Shown here one piece after another: positions 25,012-34,190 of a stretch of DNA of 58,738 nucleotides. This stretch comes from Paraburkholderia sp. C35 (GTDB lineage Bacteria > Pseudomonadota > Gammaproteobacteria > Burkholderiales > Burkholderiaceae), in the NCBI RefSeq assembly GCF_003121405.1, contig NZ_QBUY01000052.1, positions 1 to 58,738 of the forward strand, given 5' to 3'. Within the stretch, counting starts at the first letter, position 1, and the number at the start of each line of letters is the position of its first letter. Position numbers and translations under genes: made by a program. Under the pieces are notes generated by a model. The model saw nothing but the letters and a program-made list of their open reading frames with translations. It was not told the origin of the DNA and ran no database searches.

Positions 25012-25392
25012 CGAAGCCTCCGGTAAACCGACGCGGCGCGCGCTTGACTGCTTGCGTTTTGGATGCGGGCGGCGCGAGCCGGTCTGGTGGATAAATAAGC
25101 AGAGTAGGACATTTTGCGTCTTCCCGCGTCTGCGGCCATTTCATTGTTGATAAGCCCGCTCAACCAAGCAGACACGGCTGACCGCCGCGCAGTTCCATTT
25201 CTATCCGCCTGGATTTGTCTTAGCGTAGCTGAGAAGTCATTGCAGCTGGCACGATGCCGGTGCAGACGGTTCGGTTCCTTGCACTAGTATGGATGAGTAA
25301 AAAGGCGGATCGGAAACAGGCGCGCCCTGCTGCGTCCCGCCACATCCCGCTGTAGCGGCGCTCGCGTCATCGTGCTCCGATGGAGGTCGAAA
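25012..25392. other. Divergent intergenic region upstream of glgP
   Basis: No gene. It must hold the glgP promoter (an AT-rich patch, ggataaataagcag, lies near 25090) and the promoter of the small gene at 25393, whose GGAGG site is at 25382-25386. No convincing operator was found. Confidence 0.4.
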
Positions 25393-25620
25393 ATGAACGC
25401 ACAATCCGTGCTCGGCATCATCCACGCGCAGGAATTGCTGATCGTCTCGCTGATCCGCGCGTTGCCGCCCGCCGACCGGCGCAAGGTGTCGGACGAGTTT
25501 CAAGGTCAGGTCGAACTCGCCGAAGCGCCGCATCTGGGCGACGGCCACGACCGCGAAACGATGGAAGCATTCAGGTCGCATATCCGCAAGCTGTCGATCC
25601 TGCTGGCTTCCTGCAGCTGA
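25393..25620 (+). CDS. Small hypothetical protein, 75 residues
   Basis: Not recognised. A helical, soluble protein beginning MNAQSVLGIIHAQELLIVSL, with a charged middle (PPADRRKVSDEFQGQVELAE) and ending in a helix with a C-terminal Cys (SILLASCS). GGAGG lies six bases before the ATG and codon bias is good. A hairpin (GTGTGTC with GACACAC, 25623-25642) follows the stop directly. Confidence 0.65.
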   Translation: MNAQSVLGIIHAQELLIVSLIRALPPADRRKVSDEFQGQVELAEAPHLGDGHDRETMEAFRSHIRKLSILLASCS

Positions 25621-25823
25621 GGGTGTGTCTGCTTTGACACACGTTGACCTGAAGGCGCGCGCCGCATCAGACGGTTAGTTGCACACATCGGCTATCGCGC
25701 GATGCAGCTTCCAATGGCCTTTCAAACACTCCGTTTTTGCGCGGCACCGAGCAGGATCCGCGCTGCTCTGTAACAATCGCTTCATTCGCGCCGGACGCGC
25801 CGCCAATTCGCAGGCGTGCCGAT

Positions 25824-27284
25824 ATGCGCCCCGCTCAGCCCTCTGTAGAGCCGTCCTTGTCCGAGAACACATCCAACCCGACACGCGTCCCCGACGGCCC
25901 CATGTCCGCCGGTCACCGTTTTGCGATGGCAGCGATCATGCTGTCGGTTGCCCTCGCCTCGCTTGATACCGCCATCGCCAACACGGCCTTGCCCGCCATG
26001 GCCGCCGATCTGCATGCCCGGCCTGCCGCGTCGGTGTGGATCATCAACGCCTATCAACTGGCGATGGTCGCGACACTGCTGCCGCTCGCCGCGCTCGGCG
26101 ATATCGTCGGGCATCGGCGCATTTACATCTGCGGGATCTGCGTGTTCACGGCGGCCTCGCTAGGTTGTGCGCTATCGCCGACGCTGCCGTTCCTGGCCGG
26201 CGCGCGCGTCGTGCAGGGAGTTGGGGCGGCGGCGATCATGAGCGTGAATACAGCGCTCATCAAGCATCTTTATCCGCCGCATCAACTCGGGCGCGGTGTC
26301 GGACTGAATGCGCTGGTGGTGGGCGTGGCGTTCGCGGTGGGACCGACGGTGGCATCGCTGATATTGTCGGTGGCGAACTGGCCGTGGCTGTTCGCCGTCA
26401 ACGTGCCGCTCGGCTTGCTGGCGTTGTCGTTCGCATGGCCGGGTTTGCCGCGTACGCCGCGCGGCACGCATCAGTTCGATCGCGTCGCGGCGCTGCTCAA
26501 CGTGATCACGTTTGCCGCGCTGATCTTCGCGCTCGGCGAAGCGGCACAGCGTGCACCGACGCCGGTCGTGCTGGGCGCTGCAGCCGTGACGGTGATCTTC
26601 GGCGCGCTGCTGATGCGCCGCGAGGCCGGTCACCCCGCGCCGATGCTGCCCGTCGATCTGTTCAAGCTGCCCGTGTTTGCCCTGACGGCGGTGACGGCTG
26701 CGTGTTCGTTTGCTGCGCAAGGGCTGGCGTTCGTGTCGTTGCCGTTTTACTTCGAAGATGTGTTGCATCGTAGCCAGGTTGAAACCGGCTTTCTGATGAC
26801 GCCCTGGCCTGTGATCGTCGCGCTGGCGGCGCCGGTTGCGGGGCGCTTGTCGGATCGTTATCCGCCTGGCTTGCTGGGTGCGATTGGTCTTGCGATTCTG
26901 CGCTGCGGCATGGCTGCGCTGGCGATGTTGCCGCCGCATCCGTCCGTGATCGACATCTCGATCCGCATGGCAGTGTGCGGCGCGGGCTTCGGATTCTTCC
27001 AGTCACCGAATCTCAAAGCGCTGATGGCAAGCGCGCCGCCCAATCGCAGCGGCGGCGCGAGCGGCATCATCGCGACATCGCGGCTGATCGGACAAGCGAC
27101 GGGCGCGGCGCTGGTTGCGTTGAGCTTCAGTATTGCAGGACGTCATGGGCCGACGTTGTCGCTGGCGACGGGTGCGGTGTTTGCGGGAGCGGCGAGTATC
27201 GCGAGCGGGTTGCGGTTGTTTGCGCCGTCGCATCGTGGGCAAGCGGGTGTGGCTGCCACAACCGTCAGGGCTAAAGAGCAATAG
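25824..27284 (+). CDS. MFS transporter, DHA2-like multidrug or solute exporter
   Basis: About 486 residues, with 12-14 predicted membrane segments. Hallmarks are ASLDTAIANTALPAMAADL in the first helix (the LD-x(n)-NVALP motif of DHA2 proteins), GDIVGHRRIYICG in loop 2-3 and GARVVQGVGAAAIMSVNTAL in helix 4. Proton-driven export of drugs or metabolites is typical; the substrate is unknown. The start is unclear: ATG 25824 (chosen), or ATG 25902, which begins directly before the first helix. Neither has a strong ribosome site. No regulator adjoins it. Confidence 0.8.
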   Translation: MRPAQPSVEPSLSENTSNPTRVPDGPMSAGHRFAMAAIMLSVALASLDTAIANTALPAMAADLHARPAASVWIINAYQLAMVATLLPLAALGDIVGHRRIYICGICVFTAASLGCALSPTLPFLAGARVVQGVGAAAIMSVNTALIKHLYPPHQLGRGVGLNALVVGVAFAVGPTVASLILSVANWPWLFAVNVPLGLLALSFAWPGLPRTPRGTHQFDRVAALLNVITFAALIFALGEAAQRAPTPVVLGAAAVTVIFGALLMRREAGHPAPMLPVDLFKLPVFALTAVTAACSFAAQGLAFVSLPFYFEDVLHRSQVETGFLMTPWPVIVALAAPVAGRLSDRYPPGLLGAIGLAILRCGMAALAMLPPHPSVIDISIRMAVCGAGFGFFQSPNLKALMASAPPNRSGGASGIIATSRLIGQATGAALVALSFSIAGRHGPTLSLATGAVFAGAASIASGLRLFAPSHRGQAGVAATTVRAKEQ

Positions 27285-27363
27285 TCGATATAACGACAAA
27301 ACGCACGCCCGCAGAACGTCTTTAGTTGCCGTCAGCGGGGCGACTATCCGAGCTATCTCTTTC

Positions 27364-27386
27364 CGGCGACATTTCATCTGTCGCCG
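27364..27386. repeat. Perfect 8-bp inverted repeat before the low-GC gene pair
   Basis: CGGCGACA (27364-27371) and TGTCGCCG (27379-27386) flank a 7-bp spacer in the 254-bp gap between the MFS gene and the two-gene island. It has no T-run, so it is an operator or a weak hairpin. The remaining gap shows no gene. Confidence 0.45.
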
Positions 27387-27538
27387 CGTTCATTTCTTGC
27401 GTGCGTCGGGCATGATTTGTAGAACTTCGCGCGCGCAACAGTTCCTTACGCGCGTGCCGTTCAAGCAACATTGCGGCCCGATATGCCCTGCAACGCATGG
27501 ATGCGTTTTCGGCACGGGCTGCTGCAAAGAAAACCCAC

Positions 27539-27997
27539 ATGAAGCAAAGAAATGGACGATTCAATCCAAAACGCCGACTCGCGCCAGCGCCGTCTTCTCC
27601 AATAGAACGGGAGAGCCTGGAAGTGCTTGCGGAGCATGTTCGCTATGCCGGCAATCCGGAGCACAAGAAAAATCCAGGAGACTTCGGGCTTCATCCCCCG
27701 TCGAATCCGAGGCCCGGAAAGTCCTTATGCGATAGCGCAAAAATATTCAGCCGTAGAGAGGCACGCAACCTGATTAAAGACGGCCTCCGCCGTGGCATGA
27801 TTAGCGACCGCTTTCAGGATCAATGGCCAAAGAACGTGTGGGCAATGACGTCAGACGGCATACCGCTCGAAGCACAACTGGAGAATCCGCAACTGGGCAC
27901 TTACCATGGCTATCCGATGCCGGAAAGTGATCCGTTAGCGAAAGAAATCAAGCATGTATGGAAAGAGCGCCATGTCGAAAATAAATCTGTCGTGTGA
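27539..27997 (+). CDS. Unknown protein, first gene of a two-gene island
   Basis: 152 residues, not recognised. The N terminus is strongly basic (MKQRNGRFNPKRRLAP), followed by a proline-rich stretch (GLHPPSNPRPGKSLCD), a helical part (SRREARNLIKDGLRRGMIS) and a C-terminal block (VWAMTSDGIPLEAQLENPQL, then GTYHGYPMPESDP). The latter has the character of a small enzyme or toxin motif: a conserved-looking Trp, Glu, and an H-G-Y-P turn. GC content is clearly lower than in the flanks, suggesting transfer. The last 26 bp overlap the next gene, so the two are translated together. An alternative ATG at 27497 adds 14 residues. Function unknown. Confidence 0.65.
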   Translation: MKQRNGRFNPKRRLAPAPSSPIERESLEVLAEHVRYAGNPEHKKNPGDFGLHPPSNPRPGKSLCDSAKIFSRREARNLIKDGLRRGMISDRFQDQWPKNVWAMTSDGIPLEAQLENPQLGTYHGYPMPESDPLAKEIKHVWKERHVENKSVV

Positions 27998-29306
27998 CTG
28001 GCTACCCACGGGAAACGACTCGCCTGAAATACGCGACACTTCGGGGCGCTTGACGATTGCTGTCGATGGTCATTGCCTCACTCGCTCAGAGGACATCTGG
28101 ACAAGAACGGTGCGCGACGACGTGCTGGTGTCCGCGTATCCGCTGGCGCTCTGGTTTGCTTCCTCGTGGTGGCGCCTGCTCCACGAACCTCTCGCAGACA
28201 CAAAGGGCACACCGGCGATCGACTGGAGAATGAGCCACGAACTGGGTGCAGCGAATCACGGCTTCGTATGGCCAAATGTCTCATTCACCTCGGATGGCGA
28301 GGAAATCCAGATTGGTGCTCGCGCATCCAATCCGGAATCGCAGCAATCCGTTCGATATCTGGAATCCTTGAACGCACCCGCTCGTATCCGTACCGCCGAA
28401 TTCGAACGAGAAATTGAGAGGTTCATCGGAAGCGTCGTGTCGCGACTCGAGACAATGGGACATTCGGAAACCGAACTTGCATCGTTGTGGTCTTTGGTAC
28501 AGAAAGATCGCTCCAACGCTGACAGCGCCCGTCTTCGACGGCTTGAAGCGTTATTAGGCTACGATCAGGAAGAATGCCCAGATGAACTGCTGGAAACCGC
28601 GCGGCGTCTTGAGAAACGCGTCGGGCAAGAGACCTTCGCCGAACTGGCGCCCGCTTACGGCGCAACACAAGGCACGGTCACACTCGATGATCTTATTGAA
28701 CTGGAACAGTTGCCGGGATTGATAGGCAAGCCCCACTTCGATACCCGCATCGTTGTGGCAGGTGCCCATTCGAACGTGCCTTGGGAGTGCGCCGCTGCAA
28801 CCGCCCATGAACTGCGTAAATCCCTGCGCTACAACGACGATCTGATCCCGACCAGTTCGCTATATGCGGCGCTCGGCCTGAACCCCGACAGTGTCGCGGG
28901 CTGGAAACCACCGCTGTCCATTCAGAAAGTCGGGGTCGCCGCACCAGTTGAAAACGGTATGTTCGTATTCAAGCCGCGCAAAAATCAGCCGATCGCTCAA
29001 CGCTTCGAGTTTGCGCGATTCATTGGCGATCTGTTAGCCACAAGCATGGCTGAACCGCAATGGTTGGCGTCGACGGACAGCGTCACGTGGCGGCAAAAAT
29101 TCCAGCGGGCCTTCGCTGCCGAGTTTCTTTGCCCAATCGCATCGTTACTCGAATTCCTGAACGGCGATGATTCCATGCCGTCACTCATGCATGCGGCACG
29201 GCATTTTCAGGTCGGCTTCAAGACTGTTTATTATCTGCTCTTGAATAAACGGGACGCGAGCCTGTCGTCGCATACAGCCGACCTTCAATACCATCGATTT
29301 GCCTGA
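27972..29306 (+). CDS. Degenerate ImmA/IrrE-like (COG2856) protein, second gene of the island
   Basis: 444 residues. An N-terminal domain of unknown type (about 1-230; SEDIWTRTVRDDVLVSAYPL and WRMSHELGAANHGFVWPNV) is followed by a C-terminal part resembling ImmA/IrrE peptidases: QRFEFARFIGDLL (about residue 345) stands where active members have RFTLAHELGHxL, then KFQRAFAAEFLCPIASLLEF and a final HFQVGFKTVYYLLLNK winged-helix-like end. The HEXXH zinc motif is therefore missing and proteolysis is unlikely. GGAAAGAG precedes the ATG at 27972. It may be a partner, sensor or antitoxin for the upstream product; that is inference. A hairpin at 29314-29342 follows. Confidence 0.65.
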   Translation: MSKINLSCDWLPTGNDSPEIRDTSGRLTIAVDGHCLTRSEDIWTRTVRDDVLVSAYPLALWFASSWWRLLHEPLADTKGTPAIDWRMSHELGAANHGFVWPNVSFTSDGEEIQIGARASNPESQQSVRYLESLNAPARIRTAEFEREIERFIGSVVSRLETMGHSETELASLWSLVQKDRSNADSARLRRLEALLGYDQEECPDELLETARRLEKRVGQETFAELAPAYGATQGTVTLDDLIELEQLPGLIGKPHFDTRIVVAGAHSNVPWECAAATAHELRKSLRYNDDLIPTSSLYAALGLNPDSVAGWKPPLSIQKVGVAAPVENGMFVFKPRKNQPIAQRFEFARFIGDLLATSMAEPQWLASTDSVTWRQKFQRAFAAEFLCPIASLLEFLNGDDSMPSLMHAARHFQVGFKTVYYLLLNKRDASLSSHTADLQYHRFA

Positions 29307-29360
29307 TGACGGCCCTGCCGCTCCGTTGAAACGGCCGGCAGGTCCAGATATCAAGCCCCC

Positions 29361-30365
29361 TCACCGCGCAAAATAATCCTTCACCGCCATCACAAACGTG
29401 TCGATATCCGCACGCGACACGTCCATATGCGTCACGAACCTTGACGCATACAGCATCTGCGTAAGGATGCCGCGCTCCTTGAGCCACGCTTCGAGCGGCG
29501 CGCAATGTTCCTGCGGGAACTGCACGAACACCATATTGGTAGCCTGCGGCTGCACCTTCACCTGATCGATCTGCGCAAGCCCCGCCGCAAGATGCGCGGC
29601 ATTGTCGTGATCTTCCGCGAGCCGCTCGACGTTGTGATCGAGCGCATACAGACACGCCGCCGCCAGCACGCCCGCCTGGCGCATGCCGCCGCCGAGCACC
29701 TTGCGCCAGCGGTGCGCCACGTCGATCAGCGCCTTGCTGCCGACCAGCACCGAACCCACGGGCGCGCCAAGTCCCTTCGAAAAACAGATCGACACTGAAT
29801 CGAACGGTGCACACAACACCTCGACGGGCTGCTTCGACGCGACAGCCGCATTGCAGACACGCGCGCCGTCGAGATGCGTTGCAAGCCCGCGATCACGGGC
29901 CAGTTGCGTCGCCTCGGCCACATAACCCGCCGGCAGCACCTTGCCGCCGATAGTGTTTTCCAGCGCCAGCAGGCGCGTGCGCGCGAAGTGGTTGTCGATA
30001 GGTTTGATCGCCGCAACGATCTTGTCGAGCGGAATCGAGCCGTCGGCTGCGTTCTCCAACGGCTGCGGCTGGATGCTGCCCAGCACGGCCGCGCCGCCGC
30101 CTTCGTATTTGTAGGTATGCGCCGCCTGGCCAACGATGTATTCGTCACCACGCGCGCAATGCGCCATCAGCGCGGCGAGATTGCTCTGCGTGCCGCTCGG
30201 GAAGAACAGGCCGGCTTCCTTGCCCGCGCGCTCGGCCACCGTGGATTGAAGGCGCAGCACCGTCGGGTCGTCACCCCAGACGTCGTCACCGACCTCGGCG
30301 GCTGTCATGGCGGCGAGCATGTTCTTGCTCGGACGGGTCACGGTATCGCTGCGCAAATCGATCAT
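29361..30365 (-). CDS. ltaE: Low-specificity L-threonine aldolase
   Basis: 334 residues of fold-type I PLP enzymes that cleave L-threonine or L-allo-threonine to glycine and acetaldehyde. The start MIDLRSDTVTRPSKNMLAAM and EVGDDVWGDDPT are diagnostic. THLDGARVCNA carries the PLP-binding Asp-Gly-Ala-Arg, and SICFSKGLGAPVGS the Schiff-base lysine. GAGGAA lies six bases before the ATG at 30365. It appears monocistronic, and no glycine-cleavage genes are nearby. Confidence 0.93.
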   Translation of the reverse strand: MIDLRSDTVTRPSKNMLAAMTAAEVGDDVWGDDPTVLRLQSTVAERAGKEAGLFFPSGTQSNLAALMAHCARGDEYIVGQAAHTYKYEGGGAAVLGSIQPQPLENAADGSIPLDKIVAAIKPIDNHFARTRLLALENTIGGKVLPAGYVAEATQLARDRGLATHLDGARVCNAAVASKQPVEVLCAPFDSVSICFSKGLGAPVGSVLVGSKALIDVAHRWRKVLGGGMRQAGVLAAACLYALDHNVERLAEDHDNAAHLAAGLAQIDQVKVQPQATNMVFVQFPQEHCAPLEAWLKERGILTQMLYASRFVTHMDVSRADIDTFVMAVKDYFAR

Positions 30366-30458
30366 GTGCATTTCCTCGAGGATGACGGGGCGCCCCACGA
30401 CCAACGGCACAACGAGTGAAGCGCGCGATTGAATCCGGAGAGTGTATCAACTCCCGCC

Positions 30459-33206
30459 TCAAGGCGTCGCCAGCGCCCTCTCCTGCGAATCGAAGGTATC
30501 CGCGCACGCTTCGAAATCGTGGATCGGCCGCGGCCGGCAGAACAGGTAGCCCTGATACGCGTGGCACCCGGCAACCGCGAGAACCTGGCGCTGCGCTTCC
30601 GTCTCCACCCCTTCCGCGATCACACCCAGACCCAGACTCTGTGCGAGCGCAACGATCGTGCGCGCGATCACGGCATCGTTCGGATCGTCGAGCACGTCGC
30701 GCACGAACGACCTGTCGATCTTCAACTGTCCCAGCGGCAGGCGCTTCAGATACGACAGCGACGAATACCCGACGCCGAAATCGTCGAGCGAAAACACCAC
30801 GCCCTTGGTGCGCAGCAAGGTCATCTTGCCGATGATGTCCTCGACGTTATCGACCAGCACGCTCTCCGTCAGTTCGAGCTTCAGGCGGCTTGGATCGGCG
30901 CCCGTGCGCGCCAGCGCATCGAGCACGCTGGCGACGAAGCTGTCCTCGCGAAGCTGCTGGGCGCTCACGTTGACGGCAATCGACAGATGCGCGCGGTCCT
31001 CGCGCTCCGCCCACTGCGCAAGCTGCCGGCACGCCATATCGAGCACCTTGTCGCCGAGCGCGACGATCAGGCCCGTCTCTTCGGCAAGCGGAATGAATTC
31101 GGCTGGCGGCACGAGGCCATGCTCGGGATGCTGCCAGCGCACCAGCGCCTCGGCGCCCGACACGCGGCGGCCGTTGTGCACCTGCGCCTGATAGTGGACC
31201 AGCAACTGGTCTTCGTCGATCGCGCGGCGCAGCGCGGCCTCCAGCGCCGCGCGTTCCATCACGACCGTCTGCATGGCGGGATCGAAGAAGCAGATCGCGT
31301 TGCGCCCGCTTTCCTTCGATTTGTACATCGCCAGATCCGACTGCTTCAACAGTTCGTCGATGGAGGTTTCGTGGCCCGTAAACAGCGTCGCGCCGATGCT
31401 CGCCGTGGTGCGGAATTCCGCGCCTTCGAGGTAGTACGGAGTCGACAGCGCGATCAGCACTTTTTCGGCAGCGCTTTCGGTCGCGCTCGCCGCCTCTTCG
31501 CGGCTGCGGCTCAGGTCGCTCAGCACGATCACGAACTCGTCGCCGCCCATGCGCGCGACCGTGTCGCCTTCGCGCACGCTCGCCAGCAGCCGCCCCGCGA
31601 CCTGGCCAAGCAGCAGATCGCCCTTGTCGTGGCCGAGCGTGTCGTTGAGCGTCTTGAAGTTGTCGAGATCGACGAACAGCAGCGCGCCGTGCGTATGGTT
31701 CTGCGCGCTCAGCGCGATCACCTGCCTGAGCCGGTCGCGCAGCAATGTGCGATTGGGCAGATGCGTGAGAGCGTCGAAGAACGCCAGTTCCTTGATCTGC
31801 TCTTCGGCCAGCTTGCGCTCGGTAATGTCGTAGTGCGTGCCGACATAGTGCGTGACCCGCCCATCGTCGGCTTTCACGGCCGTAATGGTCAGCCACTTCG
31901 GATAGATCTCGCCGTTCTTGCGGCGGTCCCAGATTTCGCCCTGCCAGCCGCCTGCTCGACGGATCGTGTCCCACATGTCGCGGAAGAACGCGGCGTCGTG
32001 GCGGCCCGAGCTGAGCATGCGCGGATTCCTGCCGATCACGTCTTCGGCCGTATAGCCCGTGCACTCCGTAAAGGCCGAGTTGACGCGCAGGATCGTACCG
32101 TCGGCATCCGTGACCATCATGCCTTCGAGCGAATCGAAGGCGACGGCGGCGATGCGCAGTTCGGCCTCGCTCTCGCGCACTTCGGCCGTCATCTTCGACG
32201 CGAGCCGCATCGCGCGGCTTCGGCCGCTGGCCATGCTCCACGCCAGCAGCGCGAGCAGGATGCTCAGGCCCGTGCCCGTCAGCGCGATCAGCAGCTTCGC
32301 GTTGCGGCCAAAGCGCGCCTTGAAGTCGGGTTGCGCCCGCATCGAAAGCGTCCAGTCATGTCCGCCGACCACCAGATATTCGTTCGCGGAGATGACGTCG
32401 GGATGCTTCGGCTCTGCCGAGCGGTACAGCAACGCTTCCGTCGACGGCTGCGTGCCGTCGTAGATCGACAGATAGAGGCCGGGCGGCTGCTCGCCGTACA
32501 GGCTCGCCAGCACGTCGCGCATGCGGAACGCCGCATACACCCAGCCGATCAGATGCGCGCGGCGGTCTTCGACGGTATCTTGCGGCTCGCCGCGCGCGTA
32601 GATGGGCAGATACATCACGAAGCCGGCAACGGGCGCCGCACCCACGTCCGACGCCAGTTGCACCTTGCCCGACACGACGGCGAGACCGGAATCGCGCGAC
32701 TTTTCCATTGCCAGACGCCGCACGGGGTTGTTCCAGGAATCGAAACCGAGCAGCGCGCTGCCCGAGCCCGAGACTGGCTCGCGCGCTACCACGGGTGCGT
32801 AACCGGCGCGCTCGCCGGGCGGCTTGATCGCGTAGCGCCGGTCGGTGCGCACGCGCATATCGGCCAGGTGGGCATCGCGCCGGTTCGCCGGCACCCACTG
32901 CACCACGCCGATCGCCTGCACGCCCGCGAAGTTCGCGTCGGCGTTAATCGCGCCGAGATAGCCATGGAATGCGTCGAGATCGAGCGAGCCGCGCGCCGCG
33001 AACATGCCCTGCGCGCCGCGCAGCATCTGCTCGTAGGTGGCCATGCGCTGCTCGATGCGGCTGACGGCGTCGCCCAGCGCGAAATTGAATTCGGACAGCA
33101 ATTCGCGGCGCGCGGCCTGGCGCTCGTGATCCCACACTGACCAGGTGATGCTCAACCCGGTCAGCAGAATCAGCAGCGGCAACAGGACGATGCGCGCGCG
33201 GTTCAT
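30459..33206 (-). CDS. CHASE-PAS-GGDEF-EAL cyclic-di-GMP signalling protein
   Basis: 915 residues. Domains in order: N-terminal membrane helix (about 6-24), periplasmic CHASE domain (about 40-290, with EQRMATYEQMLRGAQGMFAA), second membrane helix (about 305-327), PAS with PAC (about 345-465; TECTGYTAEDVIGRNPRML), GGDEF (about 475-635; intact GGDEF with an RxxD I-site, REGD, five residues before it) and EAL (about 650-900; GAEALVRW, NVSAQQL, DDFGVGYSSLSYLKRL, AEGVET). Both catalytic sites look complete, so it could make and degrade c-di-GMP. Its ATG overlaps the stop of the binding-protein gene by four bases, which ties it to a periplasmic ligand sensor. Confidence 0.93.
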   Translation of the reverse strand: MNRARIVLLPLLILLTGLSITWSVWDHERQAARRELLSEFNFALGDAVSRIEQRMATYEQMLRGAQGMFAARGSLDLDAFHGYLGAINADANFAGVQAIGVVQWVPANRRDAHLADMRVRTDRRYAIKPPGERAGYAPVVAREPVSGSGSALLGFDSWNNPVRRLAMEKSRDSGLAVVSGKVQLASDVGAAPVAGFVMYLPIYARGEPQDTVEDRRAHLIGWVYAAFRMRDVLASLYGEQPPGLYLSIYDGTQPSTEALLYRSAEPKHPDVISANEYLVVGGHDWTLSMRAQPDFKARFGRNAKLLIALTGTGLSILLALLAWSMASGRSRAMRLASKMTAEVRESEAELRIAAVAFDSLEGMMVTDADGTILRVNSAFTECTGYTAEDVIGRNPRMLSSGRHDAAFFRDMWDTIRRAGGWQGEIWDRRKNGEIYPKWLTITAVKADDGRVTHYVGTHYDITERKLAEEQIKELAFFDALTHLPNRTLLRDRLRQVIALSAQNHTHGALLFVDLDNFKTLNDTLGHDKGDLLLGQVAGRLLASVREGDTVARMGGDEFVIVLSDLSRSREEAASATESAAEKVLIALSTPYYLEGAEFRTTASIGATLFTGHETSIDELLKQSDLAMYKSKESGRNAICFFDPAMQTVVMERAALEAALRRAIDEDQLLVHYQAQVHNGRRVSGAEALVRWQHPEHGLVPPAEFIPLAEETGLIVALGDKVLDMACRQLAQWAEREDRAHLSIAVNVSAQQLREDSFVASVLDALARTGADPSRLKLELTESVLVDNVEDIIGKMTLLRTKGVVFSLDDFGVGYSSLSYLKRLPLGQLKIDRSFVRDVLDDPNDAVIARTIVALAQSLGLGVIAEGVETEAQRQVLAVAGCHAYQGYLFCRPRPIHDFEACADTFDSQERALATP

Positions 33207-34009
33207 CGCGGTAGTGTGAAGTCGACCATCGAGTCCGCGAGTTCAGGTTTGAAGTATTTCCTGAAAATGCGGCGCACGGTGCCGTCCGTGCGCATCTCCT
33301 CGACAAGGGCGCGCCATTTCTCCCGCTCCTGCGGCGACAGCGCCTTCTTCGACATGATGAGACCGTGCGGGGTGGCGGCGTCGTTGAATTCGATGATGGT
33401 TGTGATGTCGCGAATGCGCTTCTCATCCAGCGCCGGATAGTCGAACGGCTCGATGATCATCCCCTGAATGGTGCCGCGCATCAGCGCCTGATAGAGCGGG
33501 TCCAGTCCGCCCGCCTGACTGACGCGATTAGCTGCGGCGAGCGTATCGACCAGTTCGTTAGCCGACTGACCATACCGGAAGCTTCTGATCACGCCAAGCT
33601 GAAACTTATCGTTGTGTTCAAAATCGGACAGCTGCCTGATGCCCGCATCCTTGCGCACCAGCAGATAGAACTTGTCGCTGAAGTACCACGCAAATGCAGC
33701 GTACTGGTCACGTTCTTCGTTGGTGATGCCGGACAGGCTGAAGTCGAGCGCGCCCGATTCGATCACTTTCCAGATGCGCGCCCGTGACATCAGGCTGACA
33801 CGAATATCGCAGCCGCTGCGGCGGGCCATTTCATCGGCGAAGTCCTTGTCGATGCCAGCATTGGTGTCCTGCGAGTACAGCAGGCCGTGATCGTGCAGCC
33901 CAAGCGTGAACGGGCGCGTGCAGTCGGGGCCGCCCGCATAGGCGCGGGTGCTGGCGGCGCCCAGCGTCGCCAGCACGATCAGCAGGCCGATAAATCCGCG
34001 GTGAATCAC
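33203..34009 (-). CDS. Periplasmic SBP_bac_3-type binding protein, partner of the c-di-GMP protein
   Basis: 268 residues: a signal peptide (about 1-25, ending AYA) and a type-3 binding domain with FTLGLHDHGLLYSQDTNAG, GIDKDFADEMARRSGCDIRV and an LDFSLSGITNEERDQYAAF block. The start is GTG at 34009 with a GGGGAG site upstream. No ABC permease adjoins; instead the gene overlaps the CHASE-GGDEF-EAL gene by ATGA. It probably presents a small ligand, perhaps an amino acid, to that membrane receptor rather than feeding a transporter. Confidence 0.85.
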   Translation of the reverse strand: MIHRGFIGLLIVLATLGAASTRAYAGGPDCTRPFTLGLHDHGLLYSQDTNAGIDKDFADEMARRSGCDIRVSLMSRARIWKVIESGALDFSLSGITNEERDQYAAFAWYFSDKFYLLVRKDAGIRQLSDFEHNDKFQLGVIRSFRYGQSANELVDTLAAANRVSQAGGLDPLYQALMRGTIQGMIIEPFDYPALDEKRIRDITTIIEFNDAATPHGLIMSKKALSPQEREKWRALVEEMRTDGTVRRIFRKYFKPELADSMVDFTLPR

Positions 34010-34190
34010 GGTGATGCTCCCCGTTGTCGTTCAGTGATGAGGATGCTTGCGGCGGCTACGCGCAGATGGTTGCGCGAGCGACGATTGGCGAGCCTACGCG
34101 AAAACAGACCTACCGGGTTAACGGCCAAAAAGACCGCGGACTTGACCCGGGCTTTGCCTGGGTTCGCTAACTCCGCCATGACGGCGGCAT

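Noticed and set aside
27133..27735. 200-codon frame across the MFS/island junction
   Set aside because: It reads through the MFS 3' end and the next gene in the wrong frame, with a composition unlike a protein.
27285..29360. Insertion sequence or integrase-borne element around the low-GC pair
   Set aside because: No transposase, integrase, terminal repeats or tRNA target could be seen; only the base composition suggests transfer.
30429..33140. Open frame of about 900 codons on the plus strand
   Set aside because: It lies antisense to the complete CHASE-PAS-GGDEF-EAL gene and its product is Arg/His-rich with no domain; GC-rich codon bias leaves such frames open.
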